Shown in pieces: positions 20,326-31,641 of a stretch of 64,000 bases of DNA (positions within the stretch are counted from its first letter, which is position 1; each line of letters starts with the position of its first letter). The stretch is taken from assembly GCA_003049485.1 (NCBI GenBank), contig PYST01000075.1, positions 1 through 64,000 on the forward strand, written 5' to 3'. The position numbers and the translations under genes are program-made. The stretch is from Ophioceras dolichostomum (Eukaryota > Ascomycota > Sordariomycetes > Magnaporthales > Ophioceraceae). The notes under the pieces are model-generated. The model was not told the DNA's origin and did no database searches. It saw only the letters and a list, made by a program, of their open reading frames with translations.

Positions 20326-22978
20326 ACTCAATCACGTACCCCTTCAACGTGGGCTCCGGCCCGTCCCAGATCTCACCCGACATGATCCCGTGAACGAAGC
20401 AGCTGCCGATCAGCGTCCAAATCCCCAGCTTCGACGCCCTGACCAAGAGGGGCCGCTGCAGACCGGGCACGGCGACGACCAGGTCCCCGACCCGCGACAG
20501 GTGCGGCACGAGACAGATGTGGCCGGCCTCCGTCAGGGCGATCCTCTTCCCGCGGACGGCGAGATTTTCCATGTAGTTGACGGCCGATTGGCACGCTTCT
20601 GGCGACATGCTCGATGCGGCTACGAGATCGCCGAAGCTGCCGAGGCCGCGCAGCGCTTCGAACGCCGACTCCGGCAGCTCCCGCGACAAGGCCTCGTCTA
20701 GAAACTGCTTGCAGTCGCTGAAGCCCCTGATGGCGTCCGTCGGTGCCGGGAACGTGGCGAAGGCGGGCGATTCCGACCATTTGTCGCCGACGAGCGTCCT
20801 CGCGAATGCCTCCTTGGAGGTTTGCCTCGAATGTGCGTACCGCTCCGGCAGGTGAGTTTCCATGCCCATCATGGCCAACACCTCTCGCTGGACCTGTCGG
20901 AAAAAGACGTGCTCCTTTATTCTGGCAGAATTCTTGGGACGCTCTCCGATGCAGGGTTGGGAGAGCTCGGCAAGCGATGCTACACTGACACCTCGGATGA
21001 GAACATATGCCTCCCCTTCCTGGTCGATCTGCTCGAAAGATTGTGGCGGCGTTCGAGTCCTCGGAGAGCTGCCACAGTGGTAGTCGTCGAGGTGATGCAC
21101 GGCCTTCAAGGCGTCAGGAAAGACGCGGGACGGATTCTGCTCGAAAATCGATATAGCTGACCAGTCTGGCACCCAGCTCGGAAGACCTGCCACGTTGGCC
21201 GGGTATCCAGCTCCTGCGCACTGAAAGACAAAATCCGGATTTGTTGCCAGCATCTGCCTGGCGGTGTTCCGGAAGTAGGTCCTGACCGTGTCCGAACTCT
21301 GACCGAGGTACGGTGCTGGGTCACTCAACATGCCAAGGAGCGAGAGTACTTTGTCTTGGCTCTCTGTACATTCTCGGTCCAGCGTCGCGAATAGTAGCGA
21401 GGGCATGTCGACGTCCATTCCATCCCGCATGAAGGCGCGAATCATTGCCAGGCTAGCGATCTGGCCTCTCGCGTCGCTGGTGAGCGTCAAGGGCTGTCCC
21501 CGTGCTCTGGATTCCTCCTCCAAGGCAGCCACACTGAGTACCTCCAGTTCTCTGAGTATCCGGAGCTCGACGTTGTCGGCGTATCCCTGGACAAACGAGC
21601 TCGCCATATAGTCCCAAGGGAAAACCTGGCCGCCGTAGAGAATGTGGACCCGTTTTGCCAACGCCACTTCCTGGACGATCCAGCCACGCGTCCAGTAGTT
21701 CTGGCAGAGGAACCTCGTCCGCTCCCTCCACATGCGGCCGAGTATGAACCCAGGAAGGCCCTTGCAGAGAGCACTGAGCTTCAATACTGTTCGCTGTCGC
21801 GCTTCCACGTGCCGGCTCAGGAGATGCATGAGTGCGAGGCCCAGTGAGGATACCGGCTCGTCGTTTAGCCATACCACGGTCCTCCGCGCGTTTCGATAGA
21901 TATCCCCCATCATGCCGATCTGGGAGCGTTTCTCAACCGCATCGCTCTGGTTGATACAAACTGCATCGATCCACAGCCATGAGGTGGAGAAGGCGGACGC
22001 CCACTCCCGTGCCATCTTCTCGACCTTGTGTCCAACCGGAAGGACCGCGCCATCCGGGAACCGTAGAAAATTGCGTGTAGCAGACTGCTCCCATCGATAC
22101 GACATTGCGTCGTACGGCGGTGCCGAGCTCAAAGGAACTGCGACCAGGCGATACGATGGGGACGCAAAAATTGACGATTTCGTCACCTCGAGCAGTCGAA
22201 TCTCCCGAAGATCCACCGACAGCGGCTGATACGAGTACAGAGGCGCTCGAGAAGACGTGTTTAGAGACTCTGACGATAGGCCGAGGCGCCGCAAGACGAC
22301 GCGGACCTGGCTGCTCGCTGCAAAGGCGCAAACGGCGCGATGCAGGCCTCGGAACGCCGAGACGGCAGTCGAGAGGACTCGCCATACCAGAGGCTGTTGA
22401 GCCGCTTTCCAGGCGCATAAGAGAATGCCGTACACGATGCCCAAGGCCAGCGGGAGCCCAAGGCGAACCTCCAGCACCAGTCTGAACCAGACCAGAGCCA
22501 ACCCCCACAGCAGAGAAGACAACCGAGTACAGTTGGCCACACAGCAGCGGTATGTGCGGAAATTGGCGTGCAGATACACAGCCATCTCCAGGAGGCCGCC
22601 GGCGAGCCCCTCGGCCGTCTCGAGAGGATCTTTGTGAAGCGGCTCGCGGTAGAACAGAGCGAGGACGCAGAGCCTGATCGCTGCGCAGAGCTTGCAGAGA
22701 TGAGGTCGCGGCCAAAAGATGTAGAGGAAGAGCAGCACCGCCGCGGCGCGGCGAACCCAGGTCTCAGGGGCGAAGAAGCTGAGGACCCAGAACGCCCAGC
22801 TGCAGTAGCGCACCACGAGGTAGGCTACGTTGCATGCCTCGCGAAAACCCGACCACGCACCGCCCAGGACGCGAAGGACGGACTCGGAGAAGATCGTGAC
22901 GATGGCATCGACGTGGAGCCGGGCGTCCTCCCGGAGCCGTTCGAAGTCGGGTAAAAATCCAGGCAACTTTCCAGGCAT
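20324..22978 (-). CDS. HET-domain protein with hydrophobic N-terminus
   Basis: Intronless frame of 884 residues. Residues about 255-480 carry the heterokaryon incompatibility (HET, PF06985) blocks: PPYDAMSYRWE (about 287-297), SWLWIDAVCINQSD (about 333-346), IGMMGDIYRNARRTVVWL (about 354-371) and the later YWTRGWIVQEVALAKRVHILYGG. In the canonical first block the Trp is followed by Gly; here it is Glu. The N-terminal 250 residues hold several hydrophobic stretches (about 55-95 and 155-192) that look like membrane segments, not a usual part of short HET proteins. The C-terminal part (about 480-884) shows the features of long HET proteins, ending in a region with HICLVPHLSRVGDLVVAVPG and VHGIMSGEIWDG. 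HET proteins trigger vegetative incompatibility cell death. Start: the only ATG giving the full N-terminus. Confidence 0.88.
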   Translation of the reverse strand: MPGKLPGFLPDFERLREDARLHVDAIVTIFSESVLRVLGGAWSGFREACNVAYLVVRYCSWAFWVLSFFAPETWVRRAAAVLLFLYIFWPRPHLCKLCAAIRLCVLALFYREPLHKDPLETAEGLAGGLLEMAVYLHANFRTYRCCVANCTRLSSLLWGLALVWFRLVLEVRLGLPLALGIVYGILLCAWKAAQQPLVWRVLSTAVSAFRGLHRAVCAFAASSQVRVVLRRLGLSSESLNTSSRAPLYSYQPLSVDLREIRLLEVTKSSIFASPSYRLVAVPLSSAPPYDAMSYRWEQSATRNFLRFPDGAVLPVGHKVEKMAREWASAFSTSWLWIDAVCINQSDAVEKRSQIGMMGDIYRNARRTVVWLNDEPVSSLGLALMHLLSRHVEARQRTVLKLSALCKGLPGFILGRMWRERTRFLCQNYWTRGWIVQEVALAKRVHILYGGQVFPWDYMASSFVQGYADNVELRILRELEVLSVAALEEESRARGQPLTLTSDARGQIASLAMIRAFMRDGMDVDMPSLLFATLDRECTESQDKVLSLLGMLSDPAPYLGQSSDTVRTYFRNTARQMLATNPDFVFQCAGAGYPANVAGLPSWVPDWSAISIFEQNPSRVFPDALKAVHHLDDYHCGSSPRTRTPPQSFEQIDQEGEAYVLIRGVSVASLAELSQPCIGERPKNSARIKEHVFFRQVQREVLAMMGMETHLPERYAHSRQTSKEAFARTLVGDKWSESPAFATFPAPTDAIRGFSDCKQFLDEALSRELPESAFEALRGLGSFGDLVAASSMSPEACQSAVNYMENLAVRGKRIALTEAGHICLVPHLSRVGDLVVAVPGLQRPLLVRASKLGIWTLIGSCFVHGIMSGEIWDGPEPTLKGYVIE

Positions 22979-23459
22979 CTTGCTTTTTCATCGCTCAACT
23001 GCGCAATGATTGGCGGGCAGGATCGACCACAGGAACTCATTGCGCACGTAGTAGGTAGGTAGGTAATTAATGGAAAGAAAAGATGAGTCCTACTTCGTCT
23101 CGTGACTGGGCGCGAATAAATAATGCAGCCAAGTGGTGAGACTTGGGGGAGGCATTGATCACGCTGGTGCGGCTGAGGCCAATATTGGGGACAGGAAAAG
23201 GCAGAATGGTGTGATTCGAGGAGGCACAGGCATTGCAAGTACCGACAGCCTCACCCTTCAAATGATTCTCAAATTCTGTCGCACTGGCAACGATAAGCTA
23301 TCTCTTGGAAATTGAAAAACTTCTTGCAAATTGATACTGGAGAACCTACCAGGTCAGGTAGGTTAGGAAAAGATAGCAATATTATCCAACAGTGAAGCCC
23401 TTCCCAGGGAAAAAAAAAGCTTCGGTAACACATCAGCCATAAGTATACCTACCAACCAC
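22979..23459. other. HET promoter and 3' flank of the ankyrin gene
   Basis: No gene seen. Contains (GTAG)n-type tracts at about 23048-23065 and 23348-23365. As the HET gene is minus, its promoter lies at the left of this interval, and the 3' UTR of the ankyrin protein gene at the right. Confidence 0.5.
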
Positions 23460-26400
23460 CTAACCAGACGACGAAGCCGACGGCGGCCCGCCGCCGCCGC
23501 TCTCCGCCGCCACGCGATGCCTGGCGGAAAGACGCCTCTCCTTCCACGCGCGGCACGCGAGGAGAGCAGCCTGCTGCACCTTGTCCGCCGTTCCGCACCT
23601 TTCATACAGCTGGATCAGCGCGTCCAGCTCCTCGTCCCGCATCTGATCGTTGGGGATCGTGGTGGTAACTTCGGGGAAGAGCCGGGCCACCGCCTGGACG
23701 CGATTTCGTTTGCTCGGGCGGTTGGTTAGTGGTCGTGGTAGTCCTATCTCTATCTGTATCCGGTCTCCCGGAAAGGGGGTTGGGGGTTTTTTTTTTCTTT
23801 AAGGGGGTGAGAGGGGTGAGGGATGTATAGGTAGGTAGGTAGGTAGGTTATACGGGGTTTCCATACCACGCTGTAGTGAGTCGAAACACTCATGATCGCC
23901 TCAACCCTGGCCCTGGGAGATTTCGTCACGTGGAGCAATCGCAGAGCGATCTTCTTGGGCACGTGTAGATCCGCCACCGCCTGGACCAGCGGCGTCCACC
24001 CTTGCTTGTTGTGAAGGTCGAGGGCTATCCTCTTGTCGCCGAGGAGGCGGTTGACGACAGCCACGTTGCCGTGCTTGACGGCCAGGTGCAGGGGCGTCTG
24101 CCAGTCGTATTCGTCTTGGAAGTTGACGTCCTCGGGCTTGCAAGAGTCGGACCGCAGTATCGCCGCCGCGGCCTGCGAGGTCCATTCTCCCGAGCGGCGC
24201 GCCACGGCGGCGAGCGGGGTGTGTGTCCCTTTCTCCTGGTAGTCGTCGACCGCTCCCGGGTCGGCCCCGGCGTCTAGCAGCGACGTTATTATGCCCACCC
24301 TGCCCCGGTCGATGGCGAACATGAGAGCCCTCCACTTCAACCGATCCCGCATGTCGATGTGGAATGCTGCCGCCCGGAGATTGCCGAACGTGGCCATGCT
24401 GATATCGCTCAGGATGGAGGCGACCTGCCAATCATCCCCGTACTGGGCCGCGAGGCTCAGGGCTGTTTGTCCCCTCTTGTTGAGGAGTGCGTCGGGTTTG
24501 TAGAAGCCTCCAAGCATGGTAAGCTTCTGGATGGCCTCGTCACATGGCGACTGCTCTGTGGCCTTGGTAGACGGCCCTTCGTCATCCCTCTTCTTGTCTA
24601 ACCCCGCCGCCATTCCGCGCTCGCGAGCCTGCCACAGGTATGAGATCGGCGTCTCCCCAAACTCATCCTGCTGGAGTAGATCCGACCTCTCTCCGTACTG
24701 GTTGATGAGCTTCAGAGCAAGGCCAAACCCTGGTCCCTGACAAGCTAGGTGCAGTGGGCTTCTGCCCCAGACATCAAGCGAGTCTTTGGAGGCTGCTGAG
24801 TGATGCCGGAGACGTTCAAACACATGCTCGTCCCCGAGACCGGCGGCCAAGTGTATCGGTGTTAGGTTGGCTGGGCCCGGAGCAGCGCAGGCAGTTTGCT
24901 TGCGGTACTCGTCTTCACCTAGTAAATTGAGAATATACTTTAAGGGGTCGAAACCGTCCTGTCGCCCGGCAATGATGTGGATCGGGCTTCGGCCCATGTA
25001 GTCGACTAGATCTGTCCACACCAGTCGTTCATGCTTGATGATATCTACCACACACGCCACCACATCGCCCATTTCTTCGGTTGTCCCGCTGCAGGCGTAG
25101 TGCAGTGCTGACCAGCCGAATACGTCACAGTGAGCTGATCATTCAAGCGTAGTATGTTAGCGGGACTCGTCTCACCACTTTTTTTCTTTCGTAACTTGAG
25201 AAGCAAATGACAGATTCCATGTTTCTTTGTACTCACCCTTGTCCCAATCAAGTTCTTTTGCAAGTGTGCCTATCGCATCTAGATCTTCGCTCCTCTTGTT
25301 CATCTCTAAGACGGTAAGATGTGCCGGCGAGAACCTGAGTTTTCTCTGGAGGAAGTTGGGATTCAGGCTCGCCTTAGCCTTCGCTTCCGCCGCCCCAGCT
25401 TCCACTCCGTGATCAAACAGGCCGGAGGGGAAGGAGTCCGAGCCATGGTACTTCATGACGACGGCCCGGACCTCATGGGACCGCCCTTGCAGATCATAGA
25501 CCGGCATAAGCATTTCCACGATCTCCCCGTACCTTTGGCCAAGCGCCTTGACGAGCGTCTCCAGCGAGGAATTCACGGCGTCCGGATATATGAGCTTGTG
25601 TCCGGCCATGCATAGGTAGTCGACAACCTTGGCGGCCACGACGTACGCCAGGTGCCGATTCATCCGGGCGCCCACGGGCTCTTTTACCAGTTGGAGGTGC
25701 CAATTCGTGGTTTCGAGCCAGCCCAGCGTCTTCACGTCTGTGCTTGGGATCAGGTGGAGGGCAACCTCGTTGGGCAGAAGGTCGTAAAAGCTCAGGGCCG
25801 GCACAATGCAACATAGTATGTCGGTGGAAGACCCCAGCCCCGCGGTCTCCATCTTTCTCACAGCCCGCTCCAGATGGCGGTGCCGTAGGCTCAGGAGCTG
25901 CCAGTCGTGTTGGAAGGAGCGGGGGTCCATCTGGCGCCCGCCCTCGACGGTGATCAGGTCCATCTGCTCCCCACGCGGCCTCCCTTGGTGCAGGCAGTCA
26001 GGAGGCAGCGCTGCGGCGACGGCCCACACGAAGCTCATGAACAGGTGCTGGGCCAGGATAGTGGAGAGGTCGGCGCTGGAGAAGACTGCGAGCTCTCTGA
26101 CCGCGTCGTCGCTGTCGTCGTCGTCGACTGGGGCGCCGGCCGCTGAGCGAAGCGCCGGGCCGTGGAATCCGATGACCAGCAGATCTCGGCACGGGTCCCA
26201 ACGAGCGGCACTCCGGCCTTTACGAGTAGCCGTCCGGGGCGGAGCAGCCGCATATGCAACTCCTCCGGCGGGGACTGGAGGGTCGCGCCCACCACCACCA
26301 AGGTCCAGGCGAGCAGAGCTCTCCTCAGCGACGTTCTCGCCAACCCACCAGGAAAGGTCCCTTCTGAGAACACCGTCCTCGTCGTCTTCGCCGAGGATCC

Positions 26401-29400
26401 TGCAGAACCTGTGCCTGGTGCCGAGCTCAGCTTCCAGGCGCCTCGAGTTCGCAGGTTTGGCCTCCTTCTCCGCCTTCTCCCCCGCCTGCAAGGTTTCCCT
26501 GGCCATCCAAAGCGACAGCGCAGCTTCCAGCTCGGAGAAGTCCGACTCCCATCGCCCCTGGCTGTCGGCGGCGGCGGAGGTGACGGGGCCGGGAAGCTCT
26601 TGTTGGCGCACCGAGAGTTCGAACTTGTCGTCGTCTGCTTCGATATTCTCTTTTGAGGAGGGCTTCTTGGCCCTGACTGTCCACTTGAAGGGCAGGCGAT
26701 CCTCGGTCACGCCGTTGGGGAAGAAGGCGTTCATGAAGACTTCGATGGACGTTGCGAGGGCGTGTGCAGCTTTTGATGCCTCGCCTTGCCAGCCGCAGAG
26801 GAGCCCGAGCCTGCCTCGGACCTTCAACAGGTCCTGGCTGGGCACGTCGTCAAAGTATGGCCGCTTGTTATCTTCTACAGGGTCAGCGGGCGTGGATCCG
26901 GCCCTCAAACTCGCCGGCCCTGCAGACGTAGATACCACTAGCTGAGATTTAGCTTGCGGCGAAGCCCCTGATGTCGCTGGCTTAGGAGTGACTGTTGGCG
27001 GTTGTGGCTGCGAACTTCTTCCAGGTGCTGGCCCCGCGTGAACCACTGGTTCAGAACTGACCACCACCGATTCTTTGTCTAAAGGTGTCTTGCCCTTTTC
27101 TATCTTACTTAGGGTGTCAGTCCCTTTCGGTCCCCTGGCTTGGTCACCTCCAGTCGCGGTGCCAGCTGAGGGCGGCATCCACGCCAGGAATTTTTTGTTG
27201 CACCTCGGAGGAGCAGTGTCGACCCTCCACCGGCATACGAGTTGCGGCATGGCCTGGCGCAGATCGGGGCCGTCGCTGTCCCTAAGAGCCCATTCCACCC
27301 ACCGCCGTGGGAGGATGCGGCGTAATTGACCACTATGACGACCACTGCTACTGTGCAGCACAAGATTGCGCAAAGGCTCACGCATCCATTTCGCGCGTTT
27401 CCCAGTGCTGCGACCTCCCGGTCTGAGCTCACGGAAGTAGCGCGAGAACGCCAGGTTGATGGCCAGGAAATCGATCTCGAACTTCTCGGCGGCCGGGCAG
27501 AAGGCGGGTTGGCTGCCGAGCTTGCGGCGGACGAACCCCCGGATCAGAGCCATGATGAGCGTGGAGCCGAGCTGCGCTACCGAGACCGGCCACGGGAGGG
27601 CGCGGAGGCCGATGATTTGGAGGATGAAGCCCGAGGAGGCGAGGAACACCCCGAGCATCGTAACCGTTTGATATTTCCAGTTGCTGGGCGATTTCTTCGG
27701 TTGCTGTGAGACGGGCCATATATCGAAGTCAGTACCAGCAGGGAAAACACCTCGAGTAGAGCATCTCAGGGGTAGAAGTATACTGATGGCTCCCACCTGC
27801 CTTTTCGAACGGCCGGTTATAAGGGACTGTCTCATTGGCTGGTTCGCCGCCTGTGATTTGAAGCCCATCGTCGTTGCAAGCAGGTCCATCTTTCTCGCCT
27901 GGGTTGGCGGACTCTTGGGCGGCCGTGGCGGCATCTTCATAACGGGTAGAGGTCATAATGAAGCTCTTGGCACCGCCTAGTACGACAAACGGGTTAAACA
28001 ACTGATCGGAGACGGTCTGGCCCGCCTGCAGCCACAGGATCCGAGGCAATTGCTTCTTCGCCCCATCGGTGTGCTCCGACTCCTCTGTCGGGGACTCCTC
28101 GTTGCTTCTGCTGCTGCTGCTGCTGCTTGCCTGCGCAGAAGGTGACGTCCCGTCTCGGCGCGTCCACACATGCTCGACCGTGCTCTGATCGATGGCCCAC
28201 GCACAGGTCGCCATGCCCACGAAGATCGCAGTGGACCCCGCCGTGAAGCACGGAAGACCGTATGAGGTGCGCTCGTAGCCCGAGATCCTCTCGCTCATCC
28301 CCTTCACCATATCCACCACGACTGCCACAGCAATCACGCCCGCCTGGAAGCACACCGCGGCGACGAAAGCGACAATCAGTTCCACGGCCCTCACGCGTGA
28401 GCCGTGACGCGACAGGTTCAGCTGCATGTTGGGCCAGGGGCTGGCTTGGAAAGATGCAGTGGGTGTTTCCTTAGCCGGGAGCTCGAGCCTCTCATTGTCC
28501 CGCAGCATGCCGCCCGCGTGCTCCCTCGTGGCTTCGGGCAGGTCTGTTCCCTGGTGCAACTCACCGCCTGCGCTACCTATCACATGTGTCGTCGCCGCCG
28601 CCGCCGTCTTGTTCGCTGTCTTGTTAGATGCTGTTGCGGTCAGGCTTGGCTCGGCCACTACGTTGTCTAATACGAGAGGCGATTCCGGGTCGAAGTTCTT
28701 CGTAGACCTCCTCCGCAATTTGTGGGCGAGGCCCATAAACAGGCCAAAACCAGTGAGGACTTTAGAGACCCTGTCTATAGGTTGCTTGCGAAATAGCCAG
28801 CCGCGGTGGACTAACGGAGACATAATACAATTAGCACGTAGACAAAAAGAGAGTAAGACTAGGTAGGTAACAAACAAGGTGGATCCAGCTGGAGGGAAAG
28901 TAGCAAGCAAAAGAGTGGTCGGAGGAAAGGAAGAGTAGCGGCATATAAAGACAGGTAAGGCACGACAACATCATGTAGCGTTGGGTAAGACAACAGAGAG
29001 GCCTACCTTGATGCTCCATTATACTCTCTTTCCCGGACCTGATCGTCCCAGATCCATCAGACGTTCCGAGCTCCCCGTCGTCGCCGTCGTCGCTACCAGC
29101 AGTCTGGAGGGTGTGGATGCCGCAGGACTTGTCGCGACTGCCCTCCTTCATCGATCTGTCGTAGAGGTCTGGGAACACGATGATCTGCGCGATCCGGGGC
29201 TTGCCCGTGGCGCGCACGATGCCCCTGCCGTTGAACAGCTCGCACACCTCCCCCGAGGTCGACGACATGAGCTCGATCTCGGCCTGCGCGCGGTTCTCCC
29301 GCGCCCGCCCGACGAAGGTGCGCGCCCATCGCGGACCTTGCACCCGGATGGCGGCCGTCAGGGCGGTGAAGATGCCGATTGGGACGGCCGCGAAGATGAC

Positions 29401-29789
29401 GTGGTCGACCCATGACAGGCTCTCGCTCAGGAACTGGACGGCGAACTGGTCGCCGAAGAGGGCCACGATACTGAAGATGGGAAAGGATGGGAAGGCGTCG
29501 GTTCGTCAGCGAGGAAAGTGTGCGGAAACACCGGAGGAGAATGTGCTATTCCATCGAGACAAAAAAAGAGAAAGAAGAAGAAAAAGGGAAAAAAAACCCA
29601 CGGCGCGGTATCCGAGAAGAAGTTGAGAGCGAACTCGGTCGCTTTGAAGATCGACTCTGTGGAATTGTTCGATTCCGTAGAGTTGCTGGCAGTGTCGTTG
29701 CCTTGGGCGAGACAAGTGGGCACAACAAGAACAAGGATGAGGACTAGCCTTGCGGCGACAGGAGTCGCCGGTCCGTACGGGCTAGCCAT
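23460..29789 (-). CDS. Multi-pass membrane protein with C-terminal ankyrin repeats
   Basis: Six exons read right to left: 29789-29602, 29470-29007, 28810-27784, 27683-25237, 25134-23867, 23693-23460. Donors are GTGGGT, GTAGGC, GTATAC, GTGAGT and GTATGG, and acceptors all end in AG. The joined frame is 1875 residues; the third intron (27783-27684) is the least certain. The N-terminus has a signal peptide (PVAARLVLILVLVVPTCLAQ) and an Asn/Ser/Thr-rich glycosylatable stretch. Next comes a conserved membrane module with SWVDHVIFAAVPIGIFTALT, VGRARENRAQAEIELMSS and FNGRGIVRATGKPRIAQIIVF, then further hydrophobic helices (VELIVAFVAAVCFQAGVIAV; GVFLASSGFILQIIGLRALP). The C-terminal 420 residues contain about eight ankyrin repeats, for example DVFGWSALHYACS and YMGRSPIHIIAG. 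This matches a fungal family of large uncharacterised membrane ankyrin proteins; function unknown. It lies tandem with the HET gene on the same strand. Confidence 0.82.
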
Positions 29790-30767
29790 CTTGGCAAGGC
29801 TCCGGCTCCGCATTTTTCTCCGATCTCCTGCCCCTTTTGATGGATTGGTGACTTGCAGTCTTTGACAGCGCAAGAGCGTAAAAAAAATTAAGAAGAATAT
29901 ACACCGAGTAGATATACCTAGGGAGATTGAGTTCGAGCTATAACGGATCGAACTTGAAGATGGCGTACGGTCGACACTATCTGCAATGGAAGTGAGGGAA
30001 AACGGAGAGAAGAGGGGGGAAGACGAGAGCGGCAAGAACCTGCCGAATGGGGGGAGAGCCGGGCAGAGCCTCGACGGCTTTCCCACGGCTTTTCCATCGA
30101 GCTCTGTTTTTTGAGCCTCAACCCCTCTCTCAATATGCAGGAGCAGACGAAGGCGATGCGGGACGGCCGTAAGAAACTCTTGGAGGGGGGACAATGGAGG
30201 GGGGACAGTTCAGAACGCCACTGGGCCTTCTGTTGCCGAATTCGGCGAGAGCTGAAAAGGCATGCCCTCCTCCATGTTGAGCAACCCCTCGTCGAGCCCT
30301 TTGGCCGGTGATCCTGCCGAACCATTGGCTGAAAAGGCTTGCCAGCGAGGACAGTCTGTAGATAAGAGCATTAAAAATAAATAAATAAAGCCGCCGAACT
30401 TCTCTGTGGAGCGGTGAGGATATTGCATGCAGGAGAGTGTGCATGACAGGTGGCTGTCATTCCATCTGGATAACCTCCTCCGCAGCCTCGTGCGGGCCAC
30501 GGGGTCCTTTACCGGCAGCGCCGCACGAGGGCCAGGGATCGGCGAATCCTTGGCGCCGAGAGAGGGCATTGGGCAGTGATCAATGCATGTATTTGGATCT
30601 GAAGTCTCAGTGGAAGACATACACAAGTAAAGGAGGGCTAGCTGGTACTCCCGAACTATCGGCCATCAGGGAGCTGGTTTCCACACCGGCGTCGTCGACC
30701 ATCGACGGAGCTGAGGTCATGGATGCTTCTCCAGAGCTCCTGTATCAAGCTGCTTCGCTTCCGAGCT

Positions 30768-30846
<79 letters not shown>

Positions 30847-31641
30847 CGAAATGGGACAAGGAGGGCGACAAAAAGAAGAGGAGATGGAGGAATACCTGAG
30901 AGAGGAAGGAAAAGAAGTCATAGAGGTTGTCGATGAGGCTCTTGAGGCTGAGGGGGAAAAAACACTTTGCTTACCTCAGACGCGGGTACGCACAAACGTC
31001 GTAGTTTGCTATCGCACGATCATTGGAATTCCCGTGCTCACCTTACCCTACATCTCTTTGTCTTACAATTGGGAGCCTCCCAAATGGAGGCATATCGATG
31101 AATCCCGTTGGTCTCCTCCAAGCAGGTGGGATCGAGTAAGATGCCGAACATCATGTACAGTGCAAATGTTGACTGGAGCCCGTGACGATTGGTTTCAGTG
31201 GGTTGATGACGCAGAACCCACACCCAATGGCGGCCGCATGCCCCACCATGAGACACCCAAGCAGCCGATCCGGTCTGGGCCATGGGCCGCTACGGGTGAC
31301 CCGCCTCGAGGACTCACTCGACACGATTATCCAACCCCGTCTCAGTCCTAGAACACGTTTTCTCTCAACTGATTTCCTTAGCTTCCTTTTCAAACGCTCC
31401 CCTCATCGTCCTATAGAACAGAACGGCTTTACCCTTTGGTCCTATTTTATGGTTCTTATCGTCACTGGCTGGCTGGAACCTGCTGAATAGGTCGGTCGAA
31501 GGACCAAAACGCTGGCTAGAAATCGTTGACCTTCAGCAAACCCCCTACCAGCCAGAGGTACCTAACTTACCCACATCAACATCTACGAACACAACACACA
31601 GTGATCGGGGGGAGCACAGCCGAAGAAGACGAAGAAAAATA
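29790..31641. other. Intergenic region, divergent promoters
   Basis: About 1.85 kb between the ankyrin gene (minus) and the Sac phosphatase (plus). It must contain both promoters. The long forward frame at 30437-31351 is not credible (Arg-Glu polymer from the GA microsatellite plus unsupported flanks). Confidence 0.55.
30771..30842. repeat. (GA)n microsatellite
   Basis: About 36 near-perfect GA units in the divergent intergenic region. GA/CT tracts of this kind are common in fungal promoters and may influence nucleosome placement. Confidence 0.95.

Noticed and set aside
22105..22954. Forward ORFs opposite the HET gene
   Set aside because: Shadows of the intact minus-strand HET frame.
30437..31351. 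Forward ORF of 304 aa
   Set aside because: Arg-Glu polymer from the GA repeat, with unsupported flanks in a divergent promoter region.
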